Positions 1 through 7,357 of a DNA stretch of 33,479 bases are shown piece by piece. Position numbers and translations under genes: made by a program. Source of the stretch: Clostridioides difficile (GTDB lineage: Bacteria; Bacillota; Clostridia; Peptostreptococcales; Peptostreptococcaceae). The stretch is from the NCBI GenBank assembly GCA_012955965.1, contig JABBZI010000033.1:1-33479 (forward strand), read 5' to 3'. Numbering within the stretch: the first letter of the stretch is position 1; each line of letters opens with the position of its first letter. Below the pieces are notes generated by a model. It was not told the DNA's origin. It worked only from the letters and a program-made list of their open reading frames with translations, and searched no databases.

Positions 1-723
1 AAAGAAAATAGAATACTAACAGATTTAATAGTAAAATGGCTAAAATATGGCAACGCAACTATTTACACTGGTAAAATTGATAAGTCCGATAATTATCTTT
101 CTGAGCAATGTCAAATAGCCAATAAACAAGACATAGACTTAGCAGTACAAATCCACTTTAACGCAAATAGTACAACCTTAAACCCTATGGGAACAGAGAC
201 ATTATATAAAACAAATAATGGTAAAGTATATGCTGAAAGAGTTAATTCAAAGTTATCAACCATATTTAAAAATAGAGGAGCTAAAATAGATGTAAGGGAT
301 CTTTATTGGCTTAAACATACCAAAGCACCAACAATATTAATCGAAGTATGTTTTGTAGATAGCAAAGCTGATACAGACTATTATATTAAGCATAAAGATA
401 CAGTTGCGAAATTAATAGCAGAAGGTATATTAAATAAAGACATAAATACTAAAGGAGAAAATAAAATGTATAAACATACAGTCATTTATGATGGAGAAGT
501 TGATAAAATATCAGCAACAGTAATTTCTTGGAATTATAAAAAAGAAGAATGTTTAGTTTGTGATATAAAAGATTACAAACCATATCAAACTGAAAATTTA
601 TATGTTGTCGGAACCGGAGCATGTAATAAGATCGGCTCATTGAGCAAAGAAAAATATACAGCTCTAAAAGGTGCTGATAGATTTGATACTCTTCATGCAT
701 CCTTAAATTTTATAAATAAATAG
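1..723 (+). CDS. N-acetylmuramoyl-L-alanine amidase endolysin, 5' truncated by window edge
   Basis: The reading frame is open from base 1, so this is the last 240 residues of a longer protein. It matches the Amidase_3 type of zinc-dependent phage endolysin that cuts the MurNAc-L-Ala bond of peptidoglycan. Visible motifs are VQIHFNA, with zinc-ligand His near residue 52 of the visible part, and ILIEVCFVDSKAD, with the catalytic Glu near 115. From about residue 156 a separate C-terminal domain begins (MYKHTVIYDGEV...), laid out like the cell-wall-binding domain of clostridial phage lysins such as CD27L. The gene ends before a strong hairpin. It is the clearest phage lysis gene in the window. 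The first zinc-ligand region lies outside the window. Confidence 0.9.
   Translation, partial: KENRILTDLIVKWLKYGNATIYTGKIDKSDNYLSEQCQIANKQDIDLAVQIHFNANSTTLNPMGTETLYKTNNGKVYAERVNSKLSTIFKNRGAKIDVRDLYWLKHTKAPTILIEVCFVDSKADTDYYIKHKDTVAKLIAEGILNKDINTKGENKMYKHTVIYDGEVDKISATVISWNYKKEECLVCDIKDYKPYQTENLYVVGTGACNKIGSLSKEKYTALKGADRFDTLHASLNFINK
451..468 (+). promoter_or_regulatory. Internal ribosome binding site and in-frame ATG in the endolysin
   Basis: AAAGGAG at 451-457 sits 8 nt before an in-frame ATG at 466. Starting there gives an 85-residue product (466-723) that is exactly the C-terminal wall-binding domain. Clostridial endolysins such as CD27L and CTP1L are known to make a second product consisting of the binding domain alone, so this site is probably functional. 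Confidence 0.65.
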
Positions 724-733
724 ATTAATTTTC

Positions 734-780
734 TTAATATACAATGTATAAACTATTTTAGTTCATACATTGTATATTAA
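734..780 (+). terminator. Hairpin after endolysin gene
   Basis: Two 16-nt arms (734-749 and 765-780) are perfectly complementary, with further pairing inside the loop. It lies 11 nt after the endolysin stop codon. No clear T-run follows, so termination is inferred from position. Confidence 0.55.
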
Positions 781-836
781 ATTATATAACAATTTATTTC
801 TATACTTATTTATAAATTTTATATTTAATGTATATT

Positions 837-892
837 ATAAGTTATTATTTAAATTATAATATACTTACTTTCAAATTTAAATAATAACTTAT
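837..892 (-). terminator. Hairpin at the end of the parAB operon
   Basis: Perfect 18-bp inverted repeat (837-854 with 875-892) around a 20-nt loop. It overlaps the last codons of the parB-like gene. Very AT-rich, so a terminator or mRNA 3'-end stabiliser. Confidence 0.5.
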
Positions 893-1254
893 TTTCTAGG
901 TCCTTTATTTTTATTTCTTTTATCGTACTCCTTTGAGATTTTATCTATGTTTAATTCTTCTGGTAAATGCTCTTTAGTTGCCCTTACATTAGCCCTAATA
1001 AACTCATTTATTACTTTATTTAATGTAGTCTTTTTAAGGTGTGCTATAGTCTTTAATACTTTCAAATCCTCATCATCAATATATAATGTAACTTGTCCTT
1101 TTTTAGTCTTTTTATTTTCTTTTAAGTCTAATAAGTTTATCCCTGGAAGTTCTGTATGTTCATTAAATTTATTTTCAATTTCTTTATTGATTTCATTTTT
1201 ATAGTCTTTTCTAGGTATAGATATTTCTTCCTCTTCTAATTCAAATTTACTCAT
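889..1254 (-). CDS. ParB-like ribbon-helix-helix partition protein
   Basis: A 121-residue charged protein encoded directly behind parA. The stop of parA and this start overlap as TAATG, which implies translational coupling. The N-terminal half is acidic and probably disordered. Residues about 53-95 (QVTLYIDDEDLKVLKTIAHL...) look like a ribbon-helix-helix DNA-binding fold. The C-terminal tail is basic. Small RHH proteins paired with ParA act as centromere-binding adaptors in type Ib-like plasmid partition. Function is inferred mainly from position and fold, because these proteins diverge quickly. Confidence 0.7.
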   Translation of the reverse strand: MSKFELEEEEISIPRKDYKNEINKEIENKFNEHTELPGINLLDLKENKKTKKGQVTLYIDDEDLKVLKTIAHLKKTTLNKVINEFIRANVRATKEHLPEELNIDKISKEYDKRNKNKGPRK

Positions 1255-2060
1255 TATAATACCCCCTTATTAGTAAGTTCTTCTATTAAATCATTTAATT
1301 CTTCTCTAACTTTATGAGCCTTTTTTATCTTTCTACAATAGTCATCTATACTTAACTTATTTAGCACGCAATTTTTTACTATAGTGCTTTCACTTATTTT
1401 TACATCTGATAAATCTTCTTTTATACTATCGAACCTATCAAGATAATCCATAAATATATCGCCAGAAGTTAACTTTCTTGAAGTAAAAGAATTTATTACA
1501 ACAGCTCTTTTTGCTTCGTTAGTTTCTCCCATATCTTCTAGATCTTCATTATATTTTTGATAGAACAGTTCACAACCTCTTATACTTGCTATATCTTGAA
1601 ATTCAAGAGGTGTAATAATACTGTCTGAAATAAATAGAAAATTTCTAGCAATCAAGTCATATGAAGGAGACAAATCTATTAAAATATAATCATAATTTTT
1701 AAGAGTAGAAATATTTTTCTTAAACCACTTAAAAGCGACTTTTTCTCTACTAGTTTTTATAGTTAAATACTCTGATAAAACAGATAAAGATAAATCACTT
1801 GGTATTAAGTCTACATTTGGATAATCTTTTAATGGAGATTTTATTATTAATTCTTCTGCACTTATATCATCTTTAAATGCATCTAGAATTGTTTTTTTAT
1901 TATGTACTATTTTATATATGAATTGTGTAAAGTTTGCTTGGGTATCTCCATCAAGTATAAGTATTTTTTTGTCTTTTTTTGATAAATTAAGAGCCATTAG
2001 ATATGCTAATGTCGTTTTCCCAACCCCACCTTTTACATTAAATAAACTTACTATTTTCAT
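1254..2060 (-). CDS. parA: ParA-family partition ATPase
   Basis: A 268-residue P-loop ATPase of the ParA/MinD superfamily. The deviant Walker A motif KGGVGKTT is at residues 10-17, the A' motif ILDGDTQAN near 35-43, and a Walker B strand (YILIDLSPSYD) lies near residue 130. It drives segregation of low-copy plasmids or plasmid-like prophages by moving the centromere-bound adaptor over the nucleoid. The start has a good RBS (AGGAGG near 2068). It is the first gene of a two-gene operon with the RHH protein, preceded by a palindrome that may be the operator. Confidence 0.92.
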   Translation of the reverse strand: MKIVSLFNVKGGVGKTTLAYLMALNLSKKDKKILILDGDTQANFTQFIYKIVHNKKTILDAFKDDISAEELIIKSPLKDYPNVDLIPSDLSLSVLSEYLTIKTSREKVAFKWFKKNISTLKNYDYILIDLSPSYDLIARNFLFISDSIITPLEFQDIASIRGCELFYQKYNEDLEDMGETNEAKRAVVINSFTSRKLTSGDIFMDYLDRFDSIKEDLSDVKISESTIVKNCVLNKLSIDDYCRKIKKAHKVREELNDLIEELTNKGVL

Positions 2061-2083
2061 TTTAATCCTCCTGTGAGTTCTAT

Positions 2084-2103
2084 TGATATATGATATTATA
2101 TCA
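2084..2103. promoter_or_regulatory. Palindrome upstream of parA, possible operator or centromere
   Basis: TGATATA and TATATCA arms surround 6 nt, directly upstream of the parA RBS. Partition operons are usually autoregulated at such sites. No longer tandem repeat typical of parS is visible. Confidence 0.4.
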
Positions 2104-2143
2104 CACTTCCGCCTACATTCGGGATTTTTATAAAAAAATTATC

Positions 2144-2200
2144 TAAAACTTATAAATAAATTATTATATACTTTATATAATAATTTATTTATAAGTTTTA
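2144..2200. repeat. Perfect 27-bp inverted repeat with 3-nt loop
   Basis: Arms 2144-2170 and 2174-2200 are exact reverse complements made only of A, T and one C/G pair. Its core (ACTTATAAATAAAT...) resembles the AT-rich leader-like repeats at 13300-13350 and 10290-10330. It lies between parA and a second long hairpin in a 365-bp gene-free stretch (2061-2425). Confidence 0.8.
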
Positions 2201-2215
2201 TGCAATCATCCAAAG

Positions 2216-2270
2216 ATAGCACAAATATAAAAGGAATAGATATTCTCTATTCCTTTTATATTTGTGCTAT
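2216..2270. terminator. Perfect 25-bp inverted repeat with 5-nt loop
   Basis: Arms 2216-2240 and 2246-2270 are exact reverse complements (ATAGCACAAATATAAAAGG...). It lies downstream of the secreted-protein gene on the minus strand and could end that transcript. The exceptional length suggests it may also be a cruciform or a mobile-element trace. Confidence 0.5.
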
Positions 2271-2425
2271 ATGTAAAATTATCCTAAGTTTACTACTTTT
2301 TAAAAATATCAATTACAAGTATAAATATTATTATTAATAATAAAAAATTAGCAGACTGAATTAATATAATTGGCTATTCAAGATATATTATTTATAGTCA
2401 CCTCATCTTATGTATGCAATATTTT

Positions 2426-2869
2426 TTAATATCTTCTTTCACTACTTATTATATTTTTGCTTTCAGAATTTGCTTTTATTGTAGAATAAACTCTGTAGTA
2501 TCCTCTTCCTATAGTTTTTGACTTAGAAAGAGAACATGTACTACTTCCTGAAGCATTCCAAGTTTGAATTGTTGACCATGTTTTTCCATTATCATTACTT
2601 TTCTGTAACCTAGCAGTAACTGATGTACTTGTCACATTTGATGAACCTCTAACAGAACAGATTACTCTAGCTGTACTACCTGAAATATTTAAAGTACAAG
2701 TACCAGACTTAATATAAGACATTTTTACCATAGTATCATCTATATAGTTTACAGCTGAATATTGTTCAATATTCTTGTCTTTATATTCATCAGCAAATAT
2801 AGGTATCGCAATTGCTGATGAACATGCTAAAGCGCACATACTACTTATAATCATTTTTTTCCAAACCAT
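2426..2869 (-). CDS. Small secreted protein, DUF6147-like
   Basis: A 147-residue protein with a classic signal peptide (charged MVWKK, hydrophobic core, cleavage near IFADEYK at 24-27). The mature part has a Ser/Thr-rich beta-strand pattern: paired cysteines (SGTCTLNISGS, ARVICSVRG, SSTCSLSKS), a NDNGKTWSTIQTW strand and a YYRVYSTIKA strand. This resembles small clostridial secreted proteins annotated DUF6147, an assignment from memory of the pattern. RBS GGGGTGAT precedes the ATG. It has its own promoter of the shared [G/C]TGTCCA-N17-CGTT type, so it is probably transcribed by the sigma factor encoded at 4011-4553. Function unknown. Confidence 0.75.
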   Translation of the reverse strand: MVWKKMIISSMCALACSSAIAIPIFADEYKDKNIEQYSAVNYIDDTMVKMSYIKSGTCTLNISGSTARVICSVRGSSNVTSTSVTARLQKSNDNGKTWSTIQTWNASGSSTCSLSKSKTIGRGYYRVYSTIKANSESKNIISSERRY

Positions 2870-2912
2870 AAAATCACCCCTTCATTTGCTTTTTATTATT
2901 TTTTACTTAATA

Positions 2913-2943
2913 TATAACGAATAATGAAGTGATTTCTGGACAC
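2913..2943 (-). promoter_or_regulatory. ECF-type promoter 1 (GTGTCCA-N17-CGTTATA)
   Basis: On the minus strand GTGTCCA (2943-2937) is followed by exactly 17 nt and CGTTATA (2919-2913), about 45 nt before the secreted-protein start. The same two blocks at the same distance occur at three other places. A CGTT/CGTC -10 box is typical of ECF sigma factors. Confidence 0.7.
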
Positions 2944-3078
2944 TTATATAAAATTTTTTATTAAATTTTTATTATGATTCCAAAATAGATATTCATAGCT
3001 ATAATAGTTATAAATATCTAAAATACTATATATTGTAACTATCCCCCAATAAACATATATAAACTTGTAATTATATTA

Positions 3079-3268
3079 TAAAAACCTAATTTAGATCAGG
3101 TTTTACTAATAAATAGACTCTTTCAATTTTAAATCATTTTTCTAGTATAAGAGGCTTATTGCTTTGCTTTGTCTTAATTATAATAGCTAAGATATATTTG
3201 TATTTGAATTATACTCAATTTTTTAAACTATAAAAACCACCTCTTTTTCTTATACATTTTTATAACAG
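3079..3268 (-). ncRNA. Candidate small RNA under ECF-type promoter 2
   Basis: Promoter 2 (3305-3275) points into a stretch with no credible reading frame; the longest with any start are peptides of about 9-14 codons. About 165 nt downstream there is a hairpin (AAAACCTGA at 3104-3096 pairing with TTAGGTTTT at 3089-3081) followed by a T-rich run. Expected transcript about 190 nt. Inferred from the promoter and hairpin only. The rest of the 2870-3313 gap holds promoters 1 and 2. Confidence 0.45.
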
Positions 3269-3274
3269 CAAATA

Positions 3275-3305
3275 TATAACGAATAAAGAAATGGTTTTTG
3301 GACAC
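3275..3305 (-). promoter_or_regulatory. ECF-type promoter 2 (GTGTCCA-N17-CGTTATA)
   Basis: GTGTCCA at 3305-3299, 17 nt, CGTTATA at 3281-3275 on the minus strand. It starts just after the anti-sigma gene ends and reads away from it. Confidence 0.65.
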
Positions 3306-3313
3306 TTAAGAAA

Positions 3314-4027
3314 TTATTTTATGCTTTTAGCCATTTTTAATAAAATATTTTTATATAATTCTAAATCCTTATTATTTTGATAATCTACATTTAACAGATA
3401 TATAAAGTTGTTGTCATTCCAAAATACTTGTAAGAAAGTTTCTTTTTCTATATATTTTGCCTTATACCCATTTATAAATATATCTTTAACTTTTGCATTT
3501 TCTGTATCTAATATAATAGAATTCGCATCAATTTCAGTACTTGTATATTCTATTCTTATACCTTTTTCATTTTCATATGCAATCATAAAATTATCAACTC
3601 TATCTACTTCTTTGAATCCTTCTGGGATGTATCCTGGTTCTTTAATCTTAAGGTTTTTGATTTCAATATTTTCTTTATTTGAAAATACAAAAGAAGTTAA
3701 ATCTTCATATACTCTTATTACCAATTCATATAAACGTGTACGCAATGCCTCACTACTCATAGTAACAGTAAATAAACTAGCTAACACTATTAAAAATATA
3801 ATAGCTATTCGCTTTGAATAGAAAACAATTTTATTTGTAAAACTACTTCTTTTTTGCTGCTTAATGAGTTTTTTCATCTTTCGTTCAAAACCTTTTGAAA
3901 AAACATGATTTAATTCATCATCTGAAGGAAGGTCATCAAGAATAATTTTTGTCGCGATTGGGATACTTTTTTGAAGCATATCATCTGTAATATCAAAATC
4001 ATCTTTTTTATTACTCAATATTTCCAA
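3314..4027 (-). CDS. Membrane-anchored anti-sigma factor with DUF4367-like domain
   Basis: A 237-residue protein whose start lies inside the end of the sigma gene (17-nt overlap), the usual layout of sigma/anti-sigma pairs. Residues 1-68 are cytoplasmic and charged and would bind the sigma factor; no HxxxCxxC zinc motif is visible. One transmembrane helix is at about 70-90 (IAIIFLIVLASLFTV). The extracytoplasmic part (about 125-235: GYIPEGFKEVDR, INGYKAKYIE, NFIYLLNVDY) matches the DUF4367 pattern common in Firmicute anti-sigma proteins. It probably holds the sigma factor at the membrane until an envelope signal releases it. The partner and signal are inferred. Confidence 0.82.
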   Translation of the reverse strand: MEILSNKKDDFDITDDMLQKSIPIATKIILDDLPSDDELNHVFSKGFERKMKKLIKQQKRSSFTNKIVFYSKRIAIIFLIVLASLFTVTMSSEALRTRLYELVIRVYEDLTSFVFSNKENIEIKNLKIKEPGYIPEGFKEVDRVDNFMIAYENEKGIRIEYTSTEIDANSIILDTENAKVKDIFINGYKAKYIEKETFLQVFWNDNNFIYLLNVDYQNNKDLELYKNILLKMAKSIK

Positions 4028-4553
4028 CCTCCATTTCTTCTAATATTTCTTTTAATTTTTTTCTAGCACGTTGAATCCTCTTATATACATTCTCCTCCCC
4101 TAAATTTAATACCTTTGCTATTTCTTTATTTGAAAAACCATACTGGAACTTTAAAGAAAGTACTTGAAAGTAACTTTCATTAAGTTTTGCAAGTGCTATA
4201 GCTAAATTACTTTCACATACTTTATCTTCTATAGAAAAATTTATCGCCCTGTTTTTATACTCTTCTTCAATATCAGATACTTTCTCTCTTTTTCTCTTTC
4301 TGTAAAAGTCTATAGCAATCCTTTCTACTATTATAACGATAAAAGCCTTCGTTCTTGGACTATCCACTTCATCAATCTTATCTATATTTTTAATTATTCT
4401 TAGAAAAGCATTATGTACAGCATCTTCTGCTAAATGATCATCCTTTAATATTTTATTGGCCACATAAAACATTATCTGTCTATATTTTTCATATATCTTT
4501 TCAAACTTGATTTTATCTTCTTCAAACTCAAGCATTGATAAATAAATTAACAT
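4011..4553 (-). CDS. ECF-type RNA polymerase sigma factor
   Basis: A 180-residue sigma-70-family factor. Region 2 is at about 15-92 (YVANKILKDDHLAEDAVHNAFLRI, then AFIVIIVERIAIDFYRKRKR) and region 4 at about 118-172 (FSNKEIAKVLNLGEENVYKRI, a helix-turn-helix). Regions 1 and 3 are missing, as in ECF factors. RBS GGGGGAA precedes the ATG by 8 nt. It overlaps the anti-sigma gene, so the two are translated together. Its own upstream region lacks the shared TGTCCA-CGTT promoter, so it is not obviously autoregulated by that element. Likely targets are promoters 1-4 in this window. It does not look like a TcdR/UviA group-5 factor, but this cannot be excluded by eye. Confidence 0.88.
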   Translation of the reverse strand: MLIYLSMLEFEEDKIKFEKIYEKYRQIMFYVANKILKDDHLAEDAVHNAFLRIIKNIDKIDEVDSPRTKAFIVIIVERIAIDFYRKRKREKVSDIEEEYKNRAINFSIEDKVCESNLAIALAKLNESYFQVLSLKFQYGFSNKEIAKVLNLGEENVYKRIQRARKKLKEILEEMEVGNIE

Positions 4554-4686
4554 TTATAATTCCCCCAAATTAAATATCTCAAATCAATATTTTAGAGTCT
4601 AATTATAACATAAATGTATAATTAACTCTACTTAAATAGAATATGAATATGCTTAAAAAGCTTATTTAAAGGTATCTAGTAAAAAA

Positions 4687-4717
4687 CCCTTATAATCCAT
4701 AAAATAGATTATAAGGG
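4687..4717 (-). terminator. Terminator of the 5003/4793 operon
   Basis: Perfect 11-bp stem (CCCTTATAATC at 4687-4697, GATTATAAGGG at 4707-4717), followed on the minus strand by TTTTTT. Confidence 0.8.
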
Positions 4718-4792
4718 CCTTAACTTTATAACTAATTCTCAAAGTTAAATTTTGAAATTAATTATTTTTGTACATATTTAATTCTATAAAAA

Positions 4793-4975
4793 TTAATCTT
4801 TTTTTGTTTTGATGTAATAGTATATAAATAAAAGTACATATGCTAAAGGTATTAAAAGTAATATTTTTAAATCAATATTAAATGTATTAGTGTAAAATGA
4901 TAATGCAAGTGATAATAATACAATTATCAAATTGGGAATTGTTTTTAAAAAAACTTTATAAAGTCTTTTTTTCAT
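4793..4975 (-). CDS. Small two-helix membrane protein, possible immunity protein
   Basis: A 60-residue protein with a basic N-terminus (MKKRLYKVFLK), two hydrophobic helices (about 13-30 and 37-54) and a basic tail YYYIKTKKD. It starts 27 nt after the secreted-protein gene, with AGGAGG upstream, so both share promoter 3 and the terminator at 4687. A secreted protein followed by a tiny membrane protein is the usual layout of a bacteriocin and its immunity protein. No family is recognised, so this role is only a suggestion. Confidence 0.6.
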   Translation of the reverse strand: MKKRLYKVFLKTIPNLIIVLLSLALSFYTNTFNIDLKILLLIPLAYVLLFIYYYIKTKKD

Positions 4976-5002
4976 ATTATTCCTCCTAAAAAAGCATATC
5001 TT

Positions 5003-5614
5003 TTAAGTTTGATAGAACCAATGATCATATCTATAAGTATATGTTGCACCCTGAAAATTCCACTTATCCTCTATATATGATAAAACAATCCCATAATTAG
5101 TATTTATACCATCCATGTTAATTGTTATTATCTTTCCAATTGCCACTACAGCAATCCCTACCCAAAGTTTTGGTAAAAAACCTCCAAAAGTAGATGCAAG
5201 ATCTGCTCCAGCTTTTATTTTCTTTAATGTCTTTCCACTTACATAAATATATAAATAGTTTTTACCATTTTTAGTAAAAGTTCTGTATTTGTTATACCCA
5301 TTTATATATTTCACACGAGAATTTTGATTTACTTTCTTAGCATAATCATCCACTTCTTGATTGATTTTATCCAATTCCTTTTGAGTAAATTGACCTGTTT
5401 TAATTAAGATTTCATCAATCTTTTCATCTGAAAAAATTTTATCCTCAGGCCAGTAATTATGTAATTCCTCTACTTCTTTGTCAGACAACTCTATTTTCAC
5501 ATTATTATCTGATTCTGTTTTTTCCATTGCATTTGCTGTAATAGCAAGTGGTAAAGATATTATCACAGTTGCCATCACTGTTGATAAAAGACGATTAATT
5601 CTTTTGTTATTCAT
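5003..5614 (-). CDS. Secreted protein of unknown family, bacteriocin-like layout
   Basis: A 203-residue protein with a signal peptide (KRINRLLSTVMATVIISLPLAITANA, cleavage near 29). An acidic, helical region follows (about 40-95), then a Tyr/Lys-rich region, a Gly-containing hydrophobic stretch at about 137-168 (ADLASTFGGFLPKLWVGIAV) and an aromatic tail (TYTYRYDHWFYQT). No cysteines are seen. A long secreted precursor with a late hydrophobic segment is reminiscent of SdpC-type killing factors in length and layout, but I see no sequence match. It is transcribed from promoter 3 with the small membrane gene downstream. Confidence 0.65.
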   Translation of the reverse strand: MNNKRINRLLSTVMATVIISLPLAITANAMEKTESDNNVKIELSDKEVEELHNYWPEDKIFSDEKIDEILIKTGQFTQKELDKINQEVDDYAKKVNQNSRVKYINGYNKYRTFTKNGKNYLYIYVSGKTLKKIKAGADLASTFGGFLPKLWVGIAVVAIGKIITINMDGINTNYGIVLSYIEDKWNFQGATYTYRYDHWFYQT

Positions 5615-5668
5615 TTAAATCCCCCTAACTATAATAAATTTAAGGTTTTAAAATTAACCCTTTATATA

Positions 5669-5699
5669 TATAACGTATTTAATTTTGTTTTTTGGACAC
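5669..5699 (-). promoter_or_regulatory. ECF-type promoter 3 (GTGTCCA-N17-CGTTATA)
   Basis: GTGTCCA at 5699-5693, 17 nt, CGTTATA at 5675-5669 on the minus strand, about 55 nt before the secreted-protein start at 5614. Identical boxes and spacing to promoters 1 and 2. Confidence 0.7.
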
Positions 5700-5878
5700 A
5701 AGTTTTAAAAAATTTATATTTTTAAAACTTATGAAAATATAACAAAAGATACTTGATTTGAGAGAAGTGTTTTTAATATTATTATATTTCAAACTTAATG
5801 CAGTTAAGGTTTTGTAATTATTTATATTTGTTATTTATAAAATTAATTCTAATATAGTTCAGTTTTTAAGTGACTTCA

Positions 5879-5925
5879 TACAAAATAGAATATAACTTAT
5901 ATAATAAGTTATATTCTATTTTGTA
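5879..5925. repeat. Perfect 22-bp inverted repeat with 3-nt loop
   Basis: TACAAAATAGAATATAACTT... at 5879-5900 is the exact reverse complement of 5904-5925. It sits between promoter 3 and the gene ending at 5999 and could end that gene's minus-strand transcript. Nothing else is seen in the 5615-5998 gap except promoter 3. Confidence 0.75.
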
Positions 5926-5998
5926 TACTAATTTAAAAATAATTTTAATTATAAATTGTTTATAAATTTATAATATCTTTTTTCATCACATTCAATTA

Positions 5999-6382
5999 CT
6001 ATTTTTTCTTTAAATTTATAGTTTCTTCATTTCCATTCCAAGATATAATTACTTTATAACTAGATTCTCTATTTGAATAAAGACCTGGTCTTTGTATTTT
6101 TATTGCCTTTTCTCGACCTGCTTCTAAAACTTCTCCATTTACAATTACAACTGCATCTTTCCCATCTATAAACTCATATGAATAATCGAATTTTTGGTCA
6201 AATACTTTTTTACTATCTTTATATTTTATTTCTAATTCTGATCGTTCTTCAGTAGTCACAAACTTAGCTGTCCAATGTTCAGACTCTCCAATAAAAATAT
6301 TTTCATCATCTGTTTTACTAAATATAAAAAATATAGAGATTGCAAAAACTATAAAAATACCTAAAAAAAGTTTTTTTACCAT
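5999..6382 (-). CDS. Membrane-anchored extracytoplasmic protein of unknown function
   Basis: A 127-residue protein with one N-terminal hydrophobic helix (about 5-22, LFLGIFIVFAISIFFIF), then a soluble domain starting FIGESEHWTAKF. GES-x-W-beta-strand openings like this are common in small Firmicute surface proteins, but no function is known to me. RBS GGAGGGA precedes the ATG, and an extended -10 (TGATATAAT) lies near 6410. It lacks the shared ECF-type promoter. Confidence 0.7.
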   Translation of the reverse strand: MVKKLFLGIFIVFAISIFFIFSKTDDENIFIGESEHWTAKFVTTEERSELEIKYKDSKKVFDQKFDYSYEFIDGKDAVVIVNGEVLEAGREKAIKIQRPGLYSNRESSYKVIISWNGNEETINLKKK

Positions 6383-6574
6383 ATCAATCCCTCCTTTAAA
6401 TAATTACTTGTATTATATCATTAAAATGACTTATTTCTAATATCTTTCTTAATATTCTAAATATTTATACTTTTTTATTTTATTACAATGAAGTCTATGA
6501 TATAATTTTAAAAAGGGGTATTTTCCAATAAAAAAGTTATTTTAAACCTATTATTAAAATTTTGAAAGTTGTTG

Positions 6575-6988
6575 ATGATTATGAATAAAAAAAATATATT
6601 CAACGATATGTTTGTTATTATTTATCCAATTATAATATTAATATCTATGTTCTTTAACTCATTATTACATAAGCAGATAATAAAATTTAATATTAATGAA
6701 CTTCAATTTATGGTTTTTATATTAGTTTATTTTTTAATATTTGCATTATTTATATATAAGTTTTTTATAAAAAAAGAGAGTTTTCATATAGTACCTTTGA
6801 TTACAGGTATGTTTTTGATAATAATCATACAAATCCCACAAGTTTTATTAATGATTTCATACAATTTATTCAGTATTGTTTATGGACAATTTCAATTAGA
6901 GATATTTATGTTTGGAACACTTTTGACTTTATATATAATAATGATTATTATGTATTATAAAGAAAATCATAAAAAAACAAGAGATTAA
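6575..6988 (+). CDS. Four-helix integral membrane protein, unknown
   Basis: About 137 residues, mostly hydrophobic, with four predicted helices (about 10-28, 40-60, 72-98, 106-128) and a Lys/Asn-rich tail. Start codons in frame are TTG 6569, ATG 6575 and ATG 6581. GAAAG at 6564-6568 fits the ATGs best, and the choice is uncertain. Promoter-like TGATATAAT lies near 6500. A short hairpin with a T-run (AAGAG...CTCTTATTTTTT) follows the stop. It reads alone on the plus strand among minus-strand neighbours. Confidence 0.6.
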   Translation: MIMNKKNIFNDMFVIIYPIIILISMFFNSLLHKQIIKFNINELQFMVFILVYFLIFALFIYKFFIKKESFHIVPLITGMFLIIIIQIPQVLLMISYNLFSIVYGQFQLEIFMFGTLLTLYIIMIIMYYKENHKKTRD

Positions 6989-7119
6989 TACCTCTTATTT
7001 TTTATATTATCTTAAAGTTTATCTTAAAAATTTTTATATTTAATAACCCTAGAACATGGAGTTTTGGCAATCTAATATAAAATTGTATCAAAATTAAGTT
7101 TTTGTGCTATAATAAAAGC

Positions 7120-7242
7120 AAGAGAACTATATTCTATTTAGCGACAGAATGGAGTTCGTAATTTAAAATAAAAAATTATTTGAACTTTTTGAACTTGATT
7201 TTTAAATCAAGTTCCCAGCCACTCTTGCCGGAGTGGCTTTTT
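7120..7242 (+). ncRNA. Antisense RNA antitoxin of the type I toxin-antitoxin pair
   Basis: An extended -10 (TGC-TATAAT, 7105-7113) on the plus strand starts an RNA running against the toxin gene. A strong terminator lies inside the toxin reading frame: stem AGCCACTC at 7217-7224 with GAGTGGCT at 7231-7238, then TTTTT. The resulting RNA of about 120 nt overlaps the 3' part of the toxin mRNA. This matches C. difficile type I antitoxins of the RCd family, which are convergent to their toxins and end inside the toxin ORF. Confidence 0.8.
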
Positions 7243-7325
7243 ACATGTCTAAATAATTTGCAAATTAAATAGAATATATAGCTAGCAAAAACACCAGCTA
7301 ATACATTTAGTAAAAAGTTATCCAT
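7176..7325 (-). CDS. Type I toxin, small membrane peptide (CD2517.1-like)
   Basis: A 49-residue peptide beginning MDNFLLNVLAGVFASYIF, then a cytosolic, basic part with HVKSHSGKSGWEL and a Lys-rich end KIKFKKFK. One N-terminal membrane helix and a positive tail are the marks of the C. difficile type I toxins described beside CRISPR arrays (the CD2517.1 group), and the start is nearly the same as I remember. RBS GGGAGGTG is strong, but its GGGAGG can pair with CCTCCC in the 5' leader (7334-7339 with 7352-7357), which would limit translation as in other type I systems. A minus-strand TATAAT lies near 7420. The pair stabilises its replicon: plasmid loss removes the unstable RNA and frees the toxin. 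Confidence 0.88.
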   Translation of the reverse strand: MDNFLLNVLAGVFASYIFYLICKLFRHVKSHSGKSGWELDLKIKFKKFK

Positions 7326-7333
7326 GTAATTCA

Positions 7334-7357
7334 CCTCCCTTCAACATTGTTGGGAGG
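7334..7357 (-). promoter_or_regulatory. Hairpin hiding the toxin ribosome binding site
   Basis: On the mRNA, CCTCCC (7357-7352) can pair with GGGAGG (7339-7334), the toxin Shine-Dalgarno sequence, with 12 nt between. Confidence 0.6.

Noticed and set aside
947-1204. 85-residue plus-strand reading frame over the parB-like gene
   Set aside because: It is the antisense shadow of a convincing RHH gene and has no RBS.
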